A stretch of DNA of 64,000 nt from Streptomyces sp. DH37 (GTDB taxonomy: Bacteria > Actinomycetota > Actinomycetes > Streptomycetales > Streptomycetaceae). How positions within the stretch are numbered: position 1 is the first letter of the stretch; each line of letters begins with the position of its first letter. This document shows positions 52,142 through 61,427 of the stretch, one piece after another. Made by a program: the position numbers and the translations under genes. The stretch spans positions 62,001 to 126,000 of the forward strand of contig NZ_JARVKV010000010.1 in the NCBI RefSeq assembly GCF_029813835.1, read 5' to 3'. Under the pieces are notes generated by a model. That model did no database searches. It saw only the letters and a list, made by a program, of their open reading frames with translations, and was not told the origin of the DNA.

Positions 52142-52552
52142 ATGCGGTGGAGCGAGTTCGTGGCGAGGGTTCGTGAGCGGGGGCAGTACCCGACGGCCAA
52201 GGAGGCCGAGAGCGTCTCCCGGATCGTGCTCTCGGCCCTCGGCGGTCACCTCACCGGCGCGGAGCGAACGGAACTGGCCGTCCGCCTCCCCCAGGAGGGC
52301 ATGCGCGTACTGACCGACCAGCTCAAGGTCACCAAGCCGCTCAGCGGCGCGCAGTTCGTCGACAGCGTCGCGGCGCGCATCGAGGGCGCCACCCCGGCGA
52401 CCGCGCGGTGGGACGTCAGCTCCGTGCTGAGCGTCGTCGCCGAACTCGCCGACGACGACCTGCTCGACCGGATCATCGACCGGCTTCCGCCCGGCTACGC
52501 CCTGCTGTTCGGGCGTGCGCAGCTCGCCCGCCGGGCCTCCCAGCTCGTCTGA
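52142..52552 (+). CDS. DUF2267-family protein
   Basis: A 136-residue helical protein of DUF2267. The N-terminus reads MRWSEFVARVRERGQYPTAKEAE, followed by LSALGGHLTGAERTELAVRLP, the region that gives this family its repeated helical pattern. It is cytoplasmic, with no cysteine and no membrane helix. Some family members are associated with stress or phage-shock settings; function is unknown. The ATG has a GGGGAG site. The promoter has an inverted repeat, so it may be inducible. Confidence 0.82.
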   Translation: MRWSEFVARVRERGQYPTAKEAESVSRIVLSALGGHLTGAERTELAVRLPQEGMRVLTDQLKVTKPLSGAQFVDSVAARIEGATPATARWDVSSVLSVVAELADDDLLDRIIDRLPPGYALLFGRAQLARRASQLV

Positions 52553-53104
52553 GCACGGACGGACAGTCGGCCGGGCCGGCGGCCCGCAGCGATTCCCCGC
52601 GCTGCGGGCCGCCGGCCTGACGGCGTCCGGGACCCGGGGCCGGACCGGGCCGGATCGAGTGGAGGGGACCGGCCGGCCTCCTTCGGGCCCGACGGGGTCG
52701 TGCCGGAACCCGGCGTCCGCGACGGGCTGCGGCAGCAGCACGGCTTCGTCCACGGCTTCGTCCACGGCTTCGTCCACGGCGGAGCGCCCTCCCACGCGGC
52801 GGACGCCGCCACCCCCGCGGGCGGCGCCGCGCTCGACTCCCGGGTGCTGACCGGCGGCCTCACACCGCCCACCTCGGCCCGGCGCGCGGCGGGACGCTCC
52901 GCGCCACCGCCCGCGCCGTCCGCTCCGGACGGCGGCAGGCCGTGCGCCGCTGCGGGAGGGATCCCTGTGCTCGACGGCGGGGCCGGAAGCGGGGAACCGG
53001 CGCCGTGCGCCGTCGCGCAGGGGACGGCCGTCGCCGCCCGGGCCGGGTGAGGGGTATCCCGCGGGGCCGGTGGGGAGTGGCGCCGGACGGGCCCACCCGC
53101 GAGC
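52553..53104. other. 552-base region without supported gene
   Basis: Very GC-rich and repeat-bearing (a 12-base unit tandem at 52741-52776). Open frames in it are low-complexity and lack family resemblance. Confidence 0.5.
52741..52776. repeat. Three perfect 12-base tandem repeats
   Basis: CGGCTTCGTCCA occurs three times head to tail. In one frame it would encode repeated GFVH, but the surrounding open frame does not look coding. Confidence 0.85.
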
Positions 53105-54073
53105 ATGGCCGGCATGACGGACGCAGGGGGAACGGAGGCCGGACGGGACGGCGTGCCCGCCGCGGCGCTGGACAGCCTGCGCGGCCTGGCGCTGGGCGAC
53201 GGATTCGGGCAGCGGTGGTCCTTCCGCGAGCCGCGCGAGGCGGCCGGGATGATCCGGGCCCGCAGGATCCCGGACGAGGCGCCGTGGCACTGGACCGACG
53301 ACACCGCCATGGCGCTGTGCGTGGTACGGGTGCTGCTGCGGGCGCGGGCGGTCGATCCGGAGGCGCTGGCACGCGAGTTCGCCGCGGCGTACGCGGCCGA
53401 TCCGGGGCGGGGCTACGGCCGCGGCATGCACGAGCTGCTGCCGCGGCTCGCGTCCGACCCGGGCGGCTGGGAGGCCCGGGCGCGGGCGCTCTTCGGCGGC
53501 CGGGGCAGTCTCGGCAACGGCGCGGCCATGCGGGTCGCCCCGCTGGGCGCCTGGTTCGCCGGGGACCCGCAGCGCGCCGCCGCCGAGGCCGCCGCCTCGG
53601 CGGCCGTCACCCACGCCCACCCCGAGGGCGTCGCCGGGGCCGTGGCGGTCGCGGTGGCCGCCTCACTGGCCGCGGGCGGACGCGGCGGGGCGCCGGCGGC
53701 CCCGGAGGACCTGCTCGGCGAGACGGCCGGGGCCACGCCCGGGGGGCCCGTGCGCGACGGGCTGCTGGCCGCCGCCGCCCTGCCCGCCGGCACCCCGGCC
53801 CACCGCGCCTCCGACGTCCTGGGCAACGGGGCGCGCGTCCGCGCCTCGGACACCGTGCCGTTCGCGCTGTGGAGCGCCGCCCACCATTTGGACGACCTGG
53901 TCCCGGCACTGTGGAGCACGGCCGAGGGGCTGGGGGACGTGGACACCACCTGCGCCATCACCGGCGGCGTCGTGGCCGCCCGTACGGGCCTGCGGGCCGT
54001 CCCCGCGGCCTGGCGGGAGCTGTGCGAGCCCCTTCCGGACCCGGTGGACGCGCCGGACGGCGGGGCACGCTGA
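53105..54073 (+). CDS. ADP-ribosylglycohydrolase family protein (DraG/ARH type)
   Basis: A ~322-residue ADP-ribosylglycohydrolase. Metal-binding and active-site motifs are visible: LGDGFGQRW near the N-terminus, HWTDDTAMAL (the Thr-Asp-Asp metal site), GNGAAMRVAPLG and the C-terminal GDVDTTCAITGGVVAA. It should remove ADP-ribose from modified protein, DNA or small molecules; the target is unknown. Start ATG 53105 or ATG 53114, neither with a strong site. No ADP-ribosyltransferase is adjacent. It is convergent with sodN. Confidence 0.9.
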   Translation: MAGMTDAGGTEAGRDGVPAAALDSLRGLALGDGFGQRWSFREPREAAGMIRARRIPDEAPWHWTDDTAMALCVVRVLLRARAVDPEALAREFAAAYAADPGRGYGRGMHELLPRLASDPGGWEARARALFGGRGSLGNGAAMRVAPLGAWFAGDPQRAAAEAAASAAVTHAHPEGVAGAVAVAVAASLAAGGRGGAPAAPEDLLGETAGATPGGPVRDGLLAAAALPAGTPAHRASDVLGNGARVRASDTVPFALWSAAHHLDDLVPALWSTAEGLGDVDTTCAITGGVVAARTGLRAVPAAWRELCEPLPDPVDAPDGGAR

Positions 54074-54229
54074 GGAAGGGCCGGGCCGGATCGGGGGCCC
54101 GGGCGGGGGAGCCCCGGGGAAAGGGCCGCACCCGGACCGCCGCGGGTCCCGGGTGCGGAACCCGGCGGGCCGGGTGCGGAAGGAAGGACCGGTGGGTCCG
54201 GAGGGACGCGGGCCGGGGCCCGGTCCGGG

Positions 54230-54625
54230 TCAGGCCTTCTTGGTCTCCCAGAAGATCTTGTCGATCTCGGCGATGAGGTCCAGCAGCTTCTGGCCCGTCG
54301 CCGGGTCGGTGGAGGCCTTGGCGGCCGAGGCGGCCTTGAGGGCGTCGTTCACCAGCTGGTGGAGCTGCGGGTACTTCTCGAAGTGCGGGGCCTTGAAGTA
54401 GTCGCTCCACAGCACCGAGATGTGGTGCTTGGCGAGCTCGGCCCGGTTCTCCTTGATGTACGTCGCACGCGCCCGGTAGTGCGGGTCGTCGTTCGCCTGG
54501 TACTTCTCCTGGATGGCCTTGACCGACTCGGCCTCGATGCGGGCCTGGGCCGGGTCGTAGACGCCGCAGGGAAGGTCACAGTGGGCGCTGACCTTCACCT
54601 TGGGGGCGAACAGGCGGGAGAGCAT
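54230..54625 (-). CDS. sodN: Nickel superoxide dismutase
   Basis: A 131-residue precursor. A 14-residue leader (MLSRLFAPKVKVSA) is followed by the nickel hook HCDLPCGVYDP, where His1, Cys2 and Cys6 of the mature 117-residue protein bind nickel once the leader is cut. The remainder is the four-helix bundle. It forms a hexamer in the cytoplasm that dismutates superoxide. ATG 54625 is fixed by the leader. It is divergent from sodX, its processing protease. A 12-base palindrome lies 28 bases before the start. Confidence 0.97.
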   Translation of the reverse strand: MLSRLFAPKVKVSAHCDLPCGVYDPAQARIEAESVKAIQEKYQANDDPHYRARATYIKENRAELAKHHISVLWSDYFKAPHFEKYPQLHQLVNDALKAASAAKASTDPATGQKLLDLIAEIDKIFWETKKA

Positions 54626-54652
54626 AGAGCTGTCCTTCCTCGTGATCGTCTT

Positions 54653-54664
54653 CTCACATGTGAG
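54653..54664. promoter_or_regulatory. Palindrome CTCACATGTGAG in sodN 5' region
   Basis: A perfect 12-base palindrome. On the minus strand it overlaps the TAATCT that could be the sodN -10 box, so it lies at or near the transcription start. Confidence 0.6.
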
Positions 54665-54791
54665 ATTACTCCGTGAGGAACGCCTTTTCGCGTGCGCCCC
54701 CACCCGTCTAGGACAAAAGTCCGAGGGGTACGGGGACGACCCGGGAAGCGGGGAGGCGGAGGCGCGAGGACGAGGACCGGAGGTGCGGCGT

Positions 54792-55208
54792 ATGCCGGAG
54801 CGGGTGGACGAGCAGGAGGGCCGCGGGCTGCTGCGGATCGGGCTGGCCGAGGTCTACAACCCGTCGATGGAACCGACGCTGCGCCCCGGCGACCTGCTGG
54901 TGGTGCGCTACGGGGGAGTGGTGCGGCCCGGGCACGTGGTCGTGGTGCGGCACCCCTTCCAGCACGACCTGCTGATCGTCAAGCGTGCCGTGGGACGGCG
55001 CGCGGGCGGCTGGTGGGTGCGGGGCGACAACCCGGCGGTGCGCAACGACAGCCGCGAGTTCGGGGTGGTGCCCGACGAGCTCGTGGTGGCGCGGGCGTGG
55101 GTGCGGCTGCGGCCCCTGCGGCGGGTTCAGCGCACCCCCGGCGCGCTGCTCGGCTGGCTCTTCTCGGCGGTGCGGCCGCTGCTCTCCAGGCGTTTGCGGG
55201 CCCGGTAG
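54792..55208 (+). CDS. sodX: Nickel-type superoxide dismutase maturation protease SodX
   Basis: A 138-residue S26-family serine protease. The catalytic Ser is in VYNPSMEPTLRPGDLLVV and the Lys in HDLLIVKRAVGRR. It lacks an obvious N-terminal membrane anchor, in keeping with a cytoplasmic SodN-processing enzyme. ATG 54792 has a GGAGGT site seven bases upstream. The 3' end overlaps the convergent CGNR gene by 82 bases. Known biology: SodX removes the SodN leader so that nickel can bind. Confidence 0.93.
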   Translation: MPERVDEQEGRGLLRIGLAEVYNPSMEPTLRPGDLLVVRYGGVVRPGHVVVVRHPFQHDLLIVKRAVGRRAGGWWVRGDNPAVRNDSREFGVVPDELVVARAWVRLRPLRRVQRTPGALLGWLFSAVRPLLSRRLRAR

Positions 55209-55741
55209 GCGGCGACGTTGGCGCGGGTCGCGCAGCGGTCCGAGCAGTAGCGCCGGGAGCGGTTGGTCGAGGTGTCCAGGTAGGCGTTGCGGCAAGGGTC
55301 GGCCTGGCAGATGCCCAGCCGGTCCACGCCCAGGTCGGTGAGGTGGAAGGCCAGCCCCATGCAGGCCACGGCCGCGTACCCGGCCGTGGCGTTGGCGGGG
55401 TGGTCGGCCAGGTGCAGGTGCCAGCGGGGGCGGCCGTCGTCGTCCAGGTAGTCGTGGCCGGAGATCTGGGGACTGGCCGGGAACTCCATCAGCAGGGCGT
55501 TGAGCAGGTCCACGGCCCTGGTCTCGTCCCCCTCCGAGGCGGCCGTGAAGACCGCGCGCAGCCGTGTGCGCACGCCCCGCAGCCGGGTCACGTCGGCCTC
55601 CGTGGCGCGCCGTGCGGCGGCCTGGCCGGGGCCGAAGAGGGCGCGTACGGCCTCGACCGAGGTGAGCGCGTCCTCGCCGCGCTGCGGCTGCTCGGTGTTG
55701 ACCAGCCGCACGGCGTAGTCCGAGTAATAGTTCAGTTCCAC
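55127..55741 (-). CDS. ABATE-domain protein with CGNR zinc finger
   Basis: A 204-residue regulator-like protein. An N-terminal ABATE domain (~1-150) includes VRLVNTEQPQ and LLNALLMEFPASPQISGHDY. The C-terminal CGNR finger reads GICQADPCRNAYLD and RRYCSDRCATRANVAAYRARK, with four cysteines for zinc. The family is thought to act in transcription under stress. GTG 55741 has an AAGGA site six bases upstream. The last 27 codons overlap sodX on the other strand. Confidence 0.9.
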   Translation of the reverse strand: MELNYYSDYAVRLVNTEQPQRGEDALTSVEAVRALFGPGQAAARRATEADVTRLRGVRTRLRAVFTAASEGDETRAVDLLNALLMEFPASPQISGHDYLDDDGRPRWHLHLADHPANATAGYAAVACMGLAFHLTDLGVDRLGICQADPCRNAYLDTSTNRSRRYCSDRCATRANVAAYRARKRLESSGRTAEKSQPSSAPGVR

Positions 55742-55839
55742 TTGTGGTCCTTACGGATGCGCTCTATGGTCGGGGCCGGGACAAGTAAGGGTTGTCCGCA
55801 GAACCAGACTATTACGCATCAGGGACGCAGGGGGTTGCC

Positions 55840-56640
55840 GTGGCAGAGGCGGAAGCGGGGACGAGGGCGGGCGCGGCCGTGCGCACGGACTGGCGCCGCT
55901 GGCAGGAGAGCTGGGACCGGCAGCAGGAGTGGTACCTGCCCGACCGCGAGGAGCGGTTCCGGACGATGCTCGACACGGTCGAGGCGCTGGTGGGCACCGC
56001 GCCGAAGGTGCTGGACCTGGCCTGCGGCACGGGAAGCATCTCCGACCGGCTGCTGCGCCGGTTCGCCGGGGCCACCAGCACCGGGGTCGATCTCGACCCG
56101 GCCCTGCTGACCATCGCGCGCGGGTACTTCGCCGCCGACTCCCGCGTCGCCTTCGTCACCGCCGACCTGCGGGACCCGCGGTGGACCGACGCCCTGCCGC
56201 ACCGCGCCTACGACGCCGTGCTCACCTCCACCGCGCTGCACTGGCTGCGCACCGACGAGCTGCGGACGCTGTACGGACAGCTCGCGGGCGTCCTGCGGGA
56301 GGGCGGGGTCCTCCTCAACGCCGACCACATGCCCGATCCCGCCACGCCCCGGATCAACGAGGCCGTGGACGCCTTCCACCGGGCGCGGCGCGAACGCGAG
56401 AAGGCCGCGGGCACGCAGGACTGGGCGGACTGGTGGGCGTCGGCCGCCGCCGACCCGGCGCTGGCGGAGCCGGCCGCCGAGCGCTTCCGCATCTTCGGCG
56501 ACCCGGTCGCGGGGGACCACTCCGACGGCGAGGCGCAGTCCGCCGCCTGGCACGTGGACGCGCTGCGCGCGGCGGGCTTCGCCGAGGCGCGCACGGTGTG
56601 GGCGTCGCCGGCCGACGCGATGGTGCTCGGGCTGAGGTGA
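55840..56640 (+). CDS. Class I SAM-dependent methyltransferase
   Basis: A ~266-residue methyltransferase. SAM motif I is VLDLACGTGSISD, the acidic residue after beta2 is in GVDLDPALL, and the fourth strand region reads YDAVLTSTALHWL. The substrate is not identifiable from sequence. GTG 55840 follows CAGGGGG and is preferred over a TTG at 55792 that would add 16 residues. It stands alone, convergent with the malic enzyme gene. Confidence 0.85.
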   Translation: MAEAEAGTRAGAAVRTDWRRWQESWDRQQEWYLPDREERFRTMLDTVEALVGTAPKVLDLACGTGSISDRLLRRFAGATSTGVDLDPALLTIARGYFAADSRVAFVTADLRDPRWTDALPHRAYDAVLTSTALHWLRTDELRTLYGQLAGVLREGGVLLNADHMPDPATPRINEAVDAFHRARREREKAAGTQDWADWWASAAADPALAEPAAERFRIFGDPVAGDHSDGEAQSAAWHVDALRAAGFAEARTVWASPADAMVLGLR

Positions 56641-56686
56641 CCGGGGAACGACCCGTAAGCGACCGGGTGCAGCCGCGGCGCGGTCC

Positions 56687-56706
56687 GCGGCCTCGTCGGA
56701 GGCCGC
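56687..56706. terminator. Hairpin between convergent methyltransferase and malic enzyme genes
   Basis: GCGGCCTC pairs with GAGGCCGC across a four-base GTCG loop. Confidence 0.6.
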
Positions 56707-56720
56707 TCACTCGGCTCGGC

Positions 56721-57926
56721 TCAGCGCCGCGCCACGCCCTCCGCGCGGGCGGCGGCGGCGACGGCGGCGGTCACGGCCGGGGCGACCCGCTCGTCGAAGG
56801 GCGAGGGGATCACGCGGTCGGCGCTCAGCTCGTCGGCGACCACCGCGGCCAGCGCCTCGGCGGCGGCCAGCTTCATGCCCTCGGTGATCCGCGAGGCCCG
56901 CACCTGGAGGGCGCCCGCGAAGATGCCGGGGAAGGCGAGGACGTTGTTGATCTGGTTCGGGTAGTCGCTGCGGCCGGTGGCGACGACCGAGGCGTACCTG
57001 CGGGCGACGTCCGGGTGGATCTCCGGGGTGGGGTTGGCCATGGCGAAGACGAAGGCGTCCTCCGCCATCCTCGAGACGGCCTCCTCGGGGACCGTGCCCC
57101 CGCTGACGCCGATGAAGACGTCCGCGCCGTCCAGCGCCGACTCCAGCGACCCGCTCAGGCCCGCCTTGTTGGTGAAGCCCGCCAGCTCCCGCTTGACGTC
57201 GGTGAGGTCGGTGCGGTCGGCCGAGACGATGCCCTTGCGGTCGCAGACCGCCACGTCGCCGATGCCCGCCTCCACCAGGATCCTGGCGATGGCCACGCCG
57301 GCCGCGCCCGCGCCGGAGATGACGGCCCGCAGCTCGCCGAGCGCGACCCCGCGCAGCCGGGCGGCGTTGCGCAGCGCGGCGAGGGTGACGACCGCCGTGC
57401 CGTGCTGGTCGTCGTGGAAGACCGGGATGTCCAGGCGCTCCTGGAGCCTGCGCTCGATCTCGAAGCAGCGGGGGGCGGAGACGTCCTCCAGGTTGATGCC
57501 GCCGAAGGAGGGCGCGAGCCGGACGACGGTCTCCACGATCTCGTCCACGCCGGTGCAGTCCAGCGCGATCGGCACCGCGTCGACGCCGCCGAACTGCTTG
57601 AAGAGGATCGCCTTCCCCTCCATCACCGGCAGGGACGCCTGCGGGCCGATGTCGCCCAGGCCCAGCACCGCGGTGCCGTCCGTGACGACCGCGACGACCT
57701 GGGACTTCCAGGTGTAGTCGTGGACCAGGTCCGGCTGCTCGGCGATGGCGCTGCACACCTTGGCCACACCCGGTGTGTAGGCCAGGGAAAGGTCGTCCGC
57801 GTCCCGCACCGGCACGGTCGCCCGGACCGCCATCTTGCCGCCGCGGTGCAGGGCGAACGCCGGATCGATGGCCGGCTCGACGCCGTCGTCCAGCTCGCCC
57901 TGGGAATTGACGATCTCCGCTGCCAC
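56721..57926 (-). CDS. Malic enzyme (malate dehydrogenase, decarboxylating)
   Basis: A 401-residue short bacterial malic enzyme that makes pyruvate, CO2 and NAD(P)H from malate. Signatures are [48 protein letters not shown] (metal ligands) and the Rossmann [11 protein letters not shown]. It lacks the phosphotransacetylase-like tail of larger bacterial forms. S. coelicolor has an NADP-dependent short enzyme at the matching place (SCO5261, from memory); the cofactor is not decided here. GTG 57926 has an AAAGGGG site nine bases upstream. Confidence 0.93.
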   Translation of the reverse strand: MAAEIVNSQGELDDGVEPAIDPAFALHRGGKMAVRATVPVRDADDLSLAYTPGVAKVCSAIAEQPDLVHDYTWKSQVVAVVTDGTAVLGLGDIGPQASLPVMEGKAILFKQFGGVDAVPIALDCTGVDEIVETVVRLAPSFGGINLEDVSAPRCFEIERRLQERLDIPVFHDDQHGTAVVTLAALRNAARLRGVALGELRAVISGAGAAGVAIARILVEAGIGDVAVCDRKGIVSADRTDLTDVKRELAGFTNKAGLSGSLESALDGADVFIGVSGGTVPEEAVSRMAEDAFVFAMANPTPEIHPDVARRYASVVATGRSDYPNQINNVLAFPGIFAGALQVRASRITEGMKLAAAEALAAVVADELSADRVIPSPFDERVAPAVTAAVAAAARAEGVARR

Positions 57927-58482
57927 TGTTCTGACCCCTTTGTTGAATTCCTTGTCGAGGGCGGCCGCTGCCTGGTCGAGGAGCGGGCGGGCACCGCGCC
58001 CGCGGCCCGTCCGGCGGATGGGGCCGCCGTCGGGGGAGAAACGGACGCCGGGCACGTCGCACACATGCCCTGGTCCCCGGGTGAGGGGTGTAACTGCTCT
58101 TTCTACCGGATGAGCGCCACCGCGCACGAATGTCTTTCGTCTCAGTGGCTGCCCGCGAAGTGCGCCGGGCATGGGGGCATGCTGGGCAAAGAGCCTGTAG
58201 GAAGGCTGGAAGACCGCTTAACACCCCAGGAGGGGAGTGACGAAGCTCTCTTCGCGCGCGCCAGTGCTCATACGAGCGGTCCGGGCGGGTGGGCGCGAGG
58301 GCCCGCGCGGTGTCGGCCGACGATCGTTCCCGGCCACCCGTTATCCGATTTTGACATGGTTGGCATCCTGGCCTCAGGTGTCCGGATGGCAAGATTCCCT
58401 TCATCCCGCAGTGTCGCGGCGCGCCCAGGGCGTGGCCGGCCGACCACCGGACACTCCACATCACCCCGCAGGAGGACCACCC
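57927..58482. other. 556-base divergent region between malic enzyme and ABC importer genes
   Basis: It contains the malic enzyme 5' region and, at 58351-58356, TTGACA as a candidate -35 for the importer, with only a weak -10 (TCAGGT) 17 bases on. An in-frame GTG at 58237 behind AGGAGGGG would extend the binding protein by 82 residues, but would bury its lipoprotein signal. Confidence 0.5.
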
Positions 58483-59463
58483 ATGACCGCACGCACCACC
58501 CGCCCCCTGCCCCCGGTGGATGGCTCCCGCCGGCCGTCCGCGCGCCGCCGTCTCACCGCGGTCGCGGCCGTCGCGGCCGCCGGCTCCCTGCTGCTGACCG
58601 CGTGCGGCGACCAGACGGACAAGGGCGGCGAGGGCGGCGGCGACACGAAGTCCCAGGGCTCCCAGGCGCCGCTGTTCGACAAGCTCCCCCAGAACATCCA
58701 GTCCGCGGGCGTCATCAAGGTCGGCTCGGACATCGCGTACGCGCCGGTCGAGTTCTACGACGAGAACGACCAGATCGCCGGCATCGACCCGGACCTGGGC
58801 GCGGCCCTGGGCAAGCAGCTCGGCGTCGAGTTCGAGTTCAGCAACGGGACCTTCGACGGGCTGATCACCGGTCTGAACTCCGGCCGCCACGACGTGATCA
58901 TGTCGGCGATGACCGACACCAAGCAGCGCCAGGAAGGCCTCGACGACAAGGGCAAGAAGGTCGGCGAGGGCGTCGACTTCGTCGACTACTTCCGGGCCGG
59001 CTCCACGATCCTGGTCAAGAAGGGCAACCCCGAGGGCATCAAGAGCCTGGACGACCTCTGCGGCCGGACCGTCGCGCTCCAGCGCGGCACGGCGAACGAG
59101 GAGCTCGCCGAGGCGCAGAACGAGAAGTGCGACAAGCCGATCAAGATCCTCGCCTTCGACAAGGACACCGAGGCGCTGCTCCAGGTCAAGCAGGGCCGCG
59201 CGGTCGCCGACATCAACGACTACCCCGTCGCCGCGTACAACGCCAAGACCTCCGGCGGCGGCAACGACTTCGAGGTCGTCGGCGACCAGATCGACGCCGC
59301 CCCCTACGGCATCGCCGTCAGCAAGGAGGACACCCAGCTGCGCGACGCCATCAAGGCCGCCCTCGACGCCATCATCGAGAACGGCGAGTACCAGAAGGTC
59401 CTGGAGAAGTGGGAGGTCACCAACGCCGCGGTCGAGGAGGCCACCGTCAACGGCGGCAAGTGA
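58483..59463 (+). CDS. Polar amino-acid ABC transporter substrate-binding lipoprotein
   Basis: A 326-residue SBP_bac_3 protein. After a basic N-terminus it has a hydrophobic segment and lipobox LLTAC (Cys ~ residue 38). A Gly/Asp-rich spacer follows. The binding fold includes IKVGSDIAYAPVEFYDENDQIAGIDPDLGAALG and GLITGLNSGRHDVIMSAMTDT, typical of glutamate, glutamine or cystine binders. ATG 58483 has an AGGAGG site. It is the first gene of an importer operon; the substrate is uncertain. Confidence 0.92.
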   Translation: MTARTTRPLPPVDGSRRPSARRRLTAVAAVAAAGSLLLTACGDQTDKGGEGGGDTKSQGSQAPLFDKLPQNIQSAGVIKVGSDIAYAPVEFYDENDQIAGIDPDLGAALGKQLGVEFEFSNGTFDGLITGLNSGRHDVIMSAMTDTKQRQEGLDDKGKKVGEGVDFVDYFRAGSTILVKKGNPEGIKSLDDLCGRTVALQRGTANEELAEAQNEKCDKPIKILAFDKDTEALLQVKQGRAVADINDYPVAAYNAKTSGGGNDFEVVGDQIDAAPYGIAVSKEDTQLRDAIKAALDAIIENGEYQKVLEKWEVTNAAVEEATVNGGK

Positions 59464-59505
59464 GCCGTACCGGATCCCGCAGCTCCACAGCAAAGGTAAC
59501 TCTCC

Positions 59506-60497
59506 GTGTCCGAACCTGAAGACAAGACCCCGGTCCCGGTGTCCATCGCCAAGGACGACGGCGCCGGGCCGGGCGGCGCGGGGCCGGCGGCCAAGAGCTC
59601 CCCGGTCCCGCCCGAGGCCATCAAGGCCATCCCGGTACGCCACTACGGCCGCTGGATAAGCGCCGTGATCGTGCTCGTCCTGCTCGGCCTGGTGGTGGCG
59701 GCCTTCGTCAACGCCGACATCACCTGGCCGACGGTGGGCCGCTACCTCAACCACGAGACGATCCTCACGGGCGCGGTCAACACCCTGTGGATCACCCTGC
59801 TCGCCATGCTCATGGGCGTGGTGCTCGGCACGGTCCTCGCGGTGATGAGGCTCTCGAAGAACCCGGTGATGTCGTCCGTCGCCTGGGGCTACATCTGGGT
59901 CTTCCGCGGCACTCCCGTCCTGGTGCAGCTGCTGATCTGGTACAACCTGGCGCTGATCTTCCCGATCCTGGACCTGGGCTTCTACCGCGACGAGATGAAC
60001 GACGTGATGACGCCGTTCCTCGCCGCGCTGCTGGGCCTGGGCCTGAACGAGGCCGCCTACATGGCCGAGATCAGCCGGGCGGGCATCCAGTCGGTGGACG
60101 AGGGCCAGACCGAGGCGGCCCACGCGCTCGGCATGACCGGCTCCCGCACCATGCGCCGCATCGTGCTGCCGCAGGCCATGCGGGTCATCATCCCGCCGAC
60201 GGGCAACGAGTTCATCAACATGCTCAAGACCTCGTCGCTGGCCTACGCCATCCAGTACGGCGAACTGCTGCTGTCGGCCACCAAGATCTCCTCGCGCAAC
60301 CTCTCGGTGATGGAGCTGCTGCTGGTGGCGACCGTCTGGTACCTGGTGCTCACCACCATCTTCAGCATCGGCCAGTACTACCTGGAGCGCCACTTCCAGC
60401 GCGGGTCGTCCCGCAGCCTGCCGCCCACCCCGTGGCAGCGGGTGAGGAAGAGCCTCACCTCGTTCCGCACGCCGAGCCAGGTGGGAGGGAAGACGGT

Positions 60498-60501
<4 letters not shown>
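59506..60501 (+). CDS. Polar amino-acid ABC transporter permease
   Basis: A 331-residue HisM/GlnP-type permease with about five to six membrane helices. The EAA-like loop is [24 protein letters not shown], and the family signature [14 protein letters not shown] is present. The first ~45 residues are a Pro/Gly-rich cytoplasmic extension. GTG 59506 has an AAAGG site. It overlaps the ATPase gene by ATGA, so stoichiometry is coupled. A single permease suggests a homodimer. Confidence 0.92.
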
Positions 60502-61271
<770 letters not shown>

Positions 61272-61290
61272 GACGCGGACGCCGAGGCGG

Positions 61291-61327
61291 AGGCGGTACG
61301 GATCCCGGCCCGGGGCCCGTACCGCCT
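61291..61327 (+). terminator. Hairpin terminator of the amino-acid importer operon
   Basis: AGGCGGTACGG pairs with CCGTACCGCCT across 15 bases, followed by TCCGTTTCC. Confidence 0.7.
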
Positions 61328-61414
61328 TCCGTTTCCCCGGTGCCCGCGGGCCGCCTCGCTGGTCAGCGGCGCGTGTCACACCGCCGCCCGGTTTCGCGAC
61401 GGCCCCGCTCGGCC

Positions 61415-61420
61415 TAGGGT
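61415..61420 (+). promoter_or_regulatory. -10 box for leaderless transcript of the MDR gene
   Basis: TAGGGT ends seven bases before the ATG at 61428; no ribosome binding site is seen. Confidence 0.55.
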
Positions 61421-61427
61421 TCGGATC

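Noticed and set aside
52700..53050. 116-codon frame with repeated GFVH
   Set aside because: The repeat derives from a 12-base DNA tandem; composition is Ala/Gly/Pro-rich and there is no ribosome binding site or homologue I recognise.
58237..58482. 82-residue in-frame extension of the amino-acid binding protein from GTG 58237
   Set aside because: There is an AGGAGGGG before it, but the lipoprotein signal would become internal and a good ATG with AGGAGG exists at 58483.
55929..60393. Two very long open frames, about 1200 codons on each strand, across the methyltransferase-malic enzyme-importer region
   Set aside because: They are antisense or out-of-frame shadows caused by high GC3; composition is Arg/Gly/Ala-rich, and they cross three well-supported genes and their control regions.
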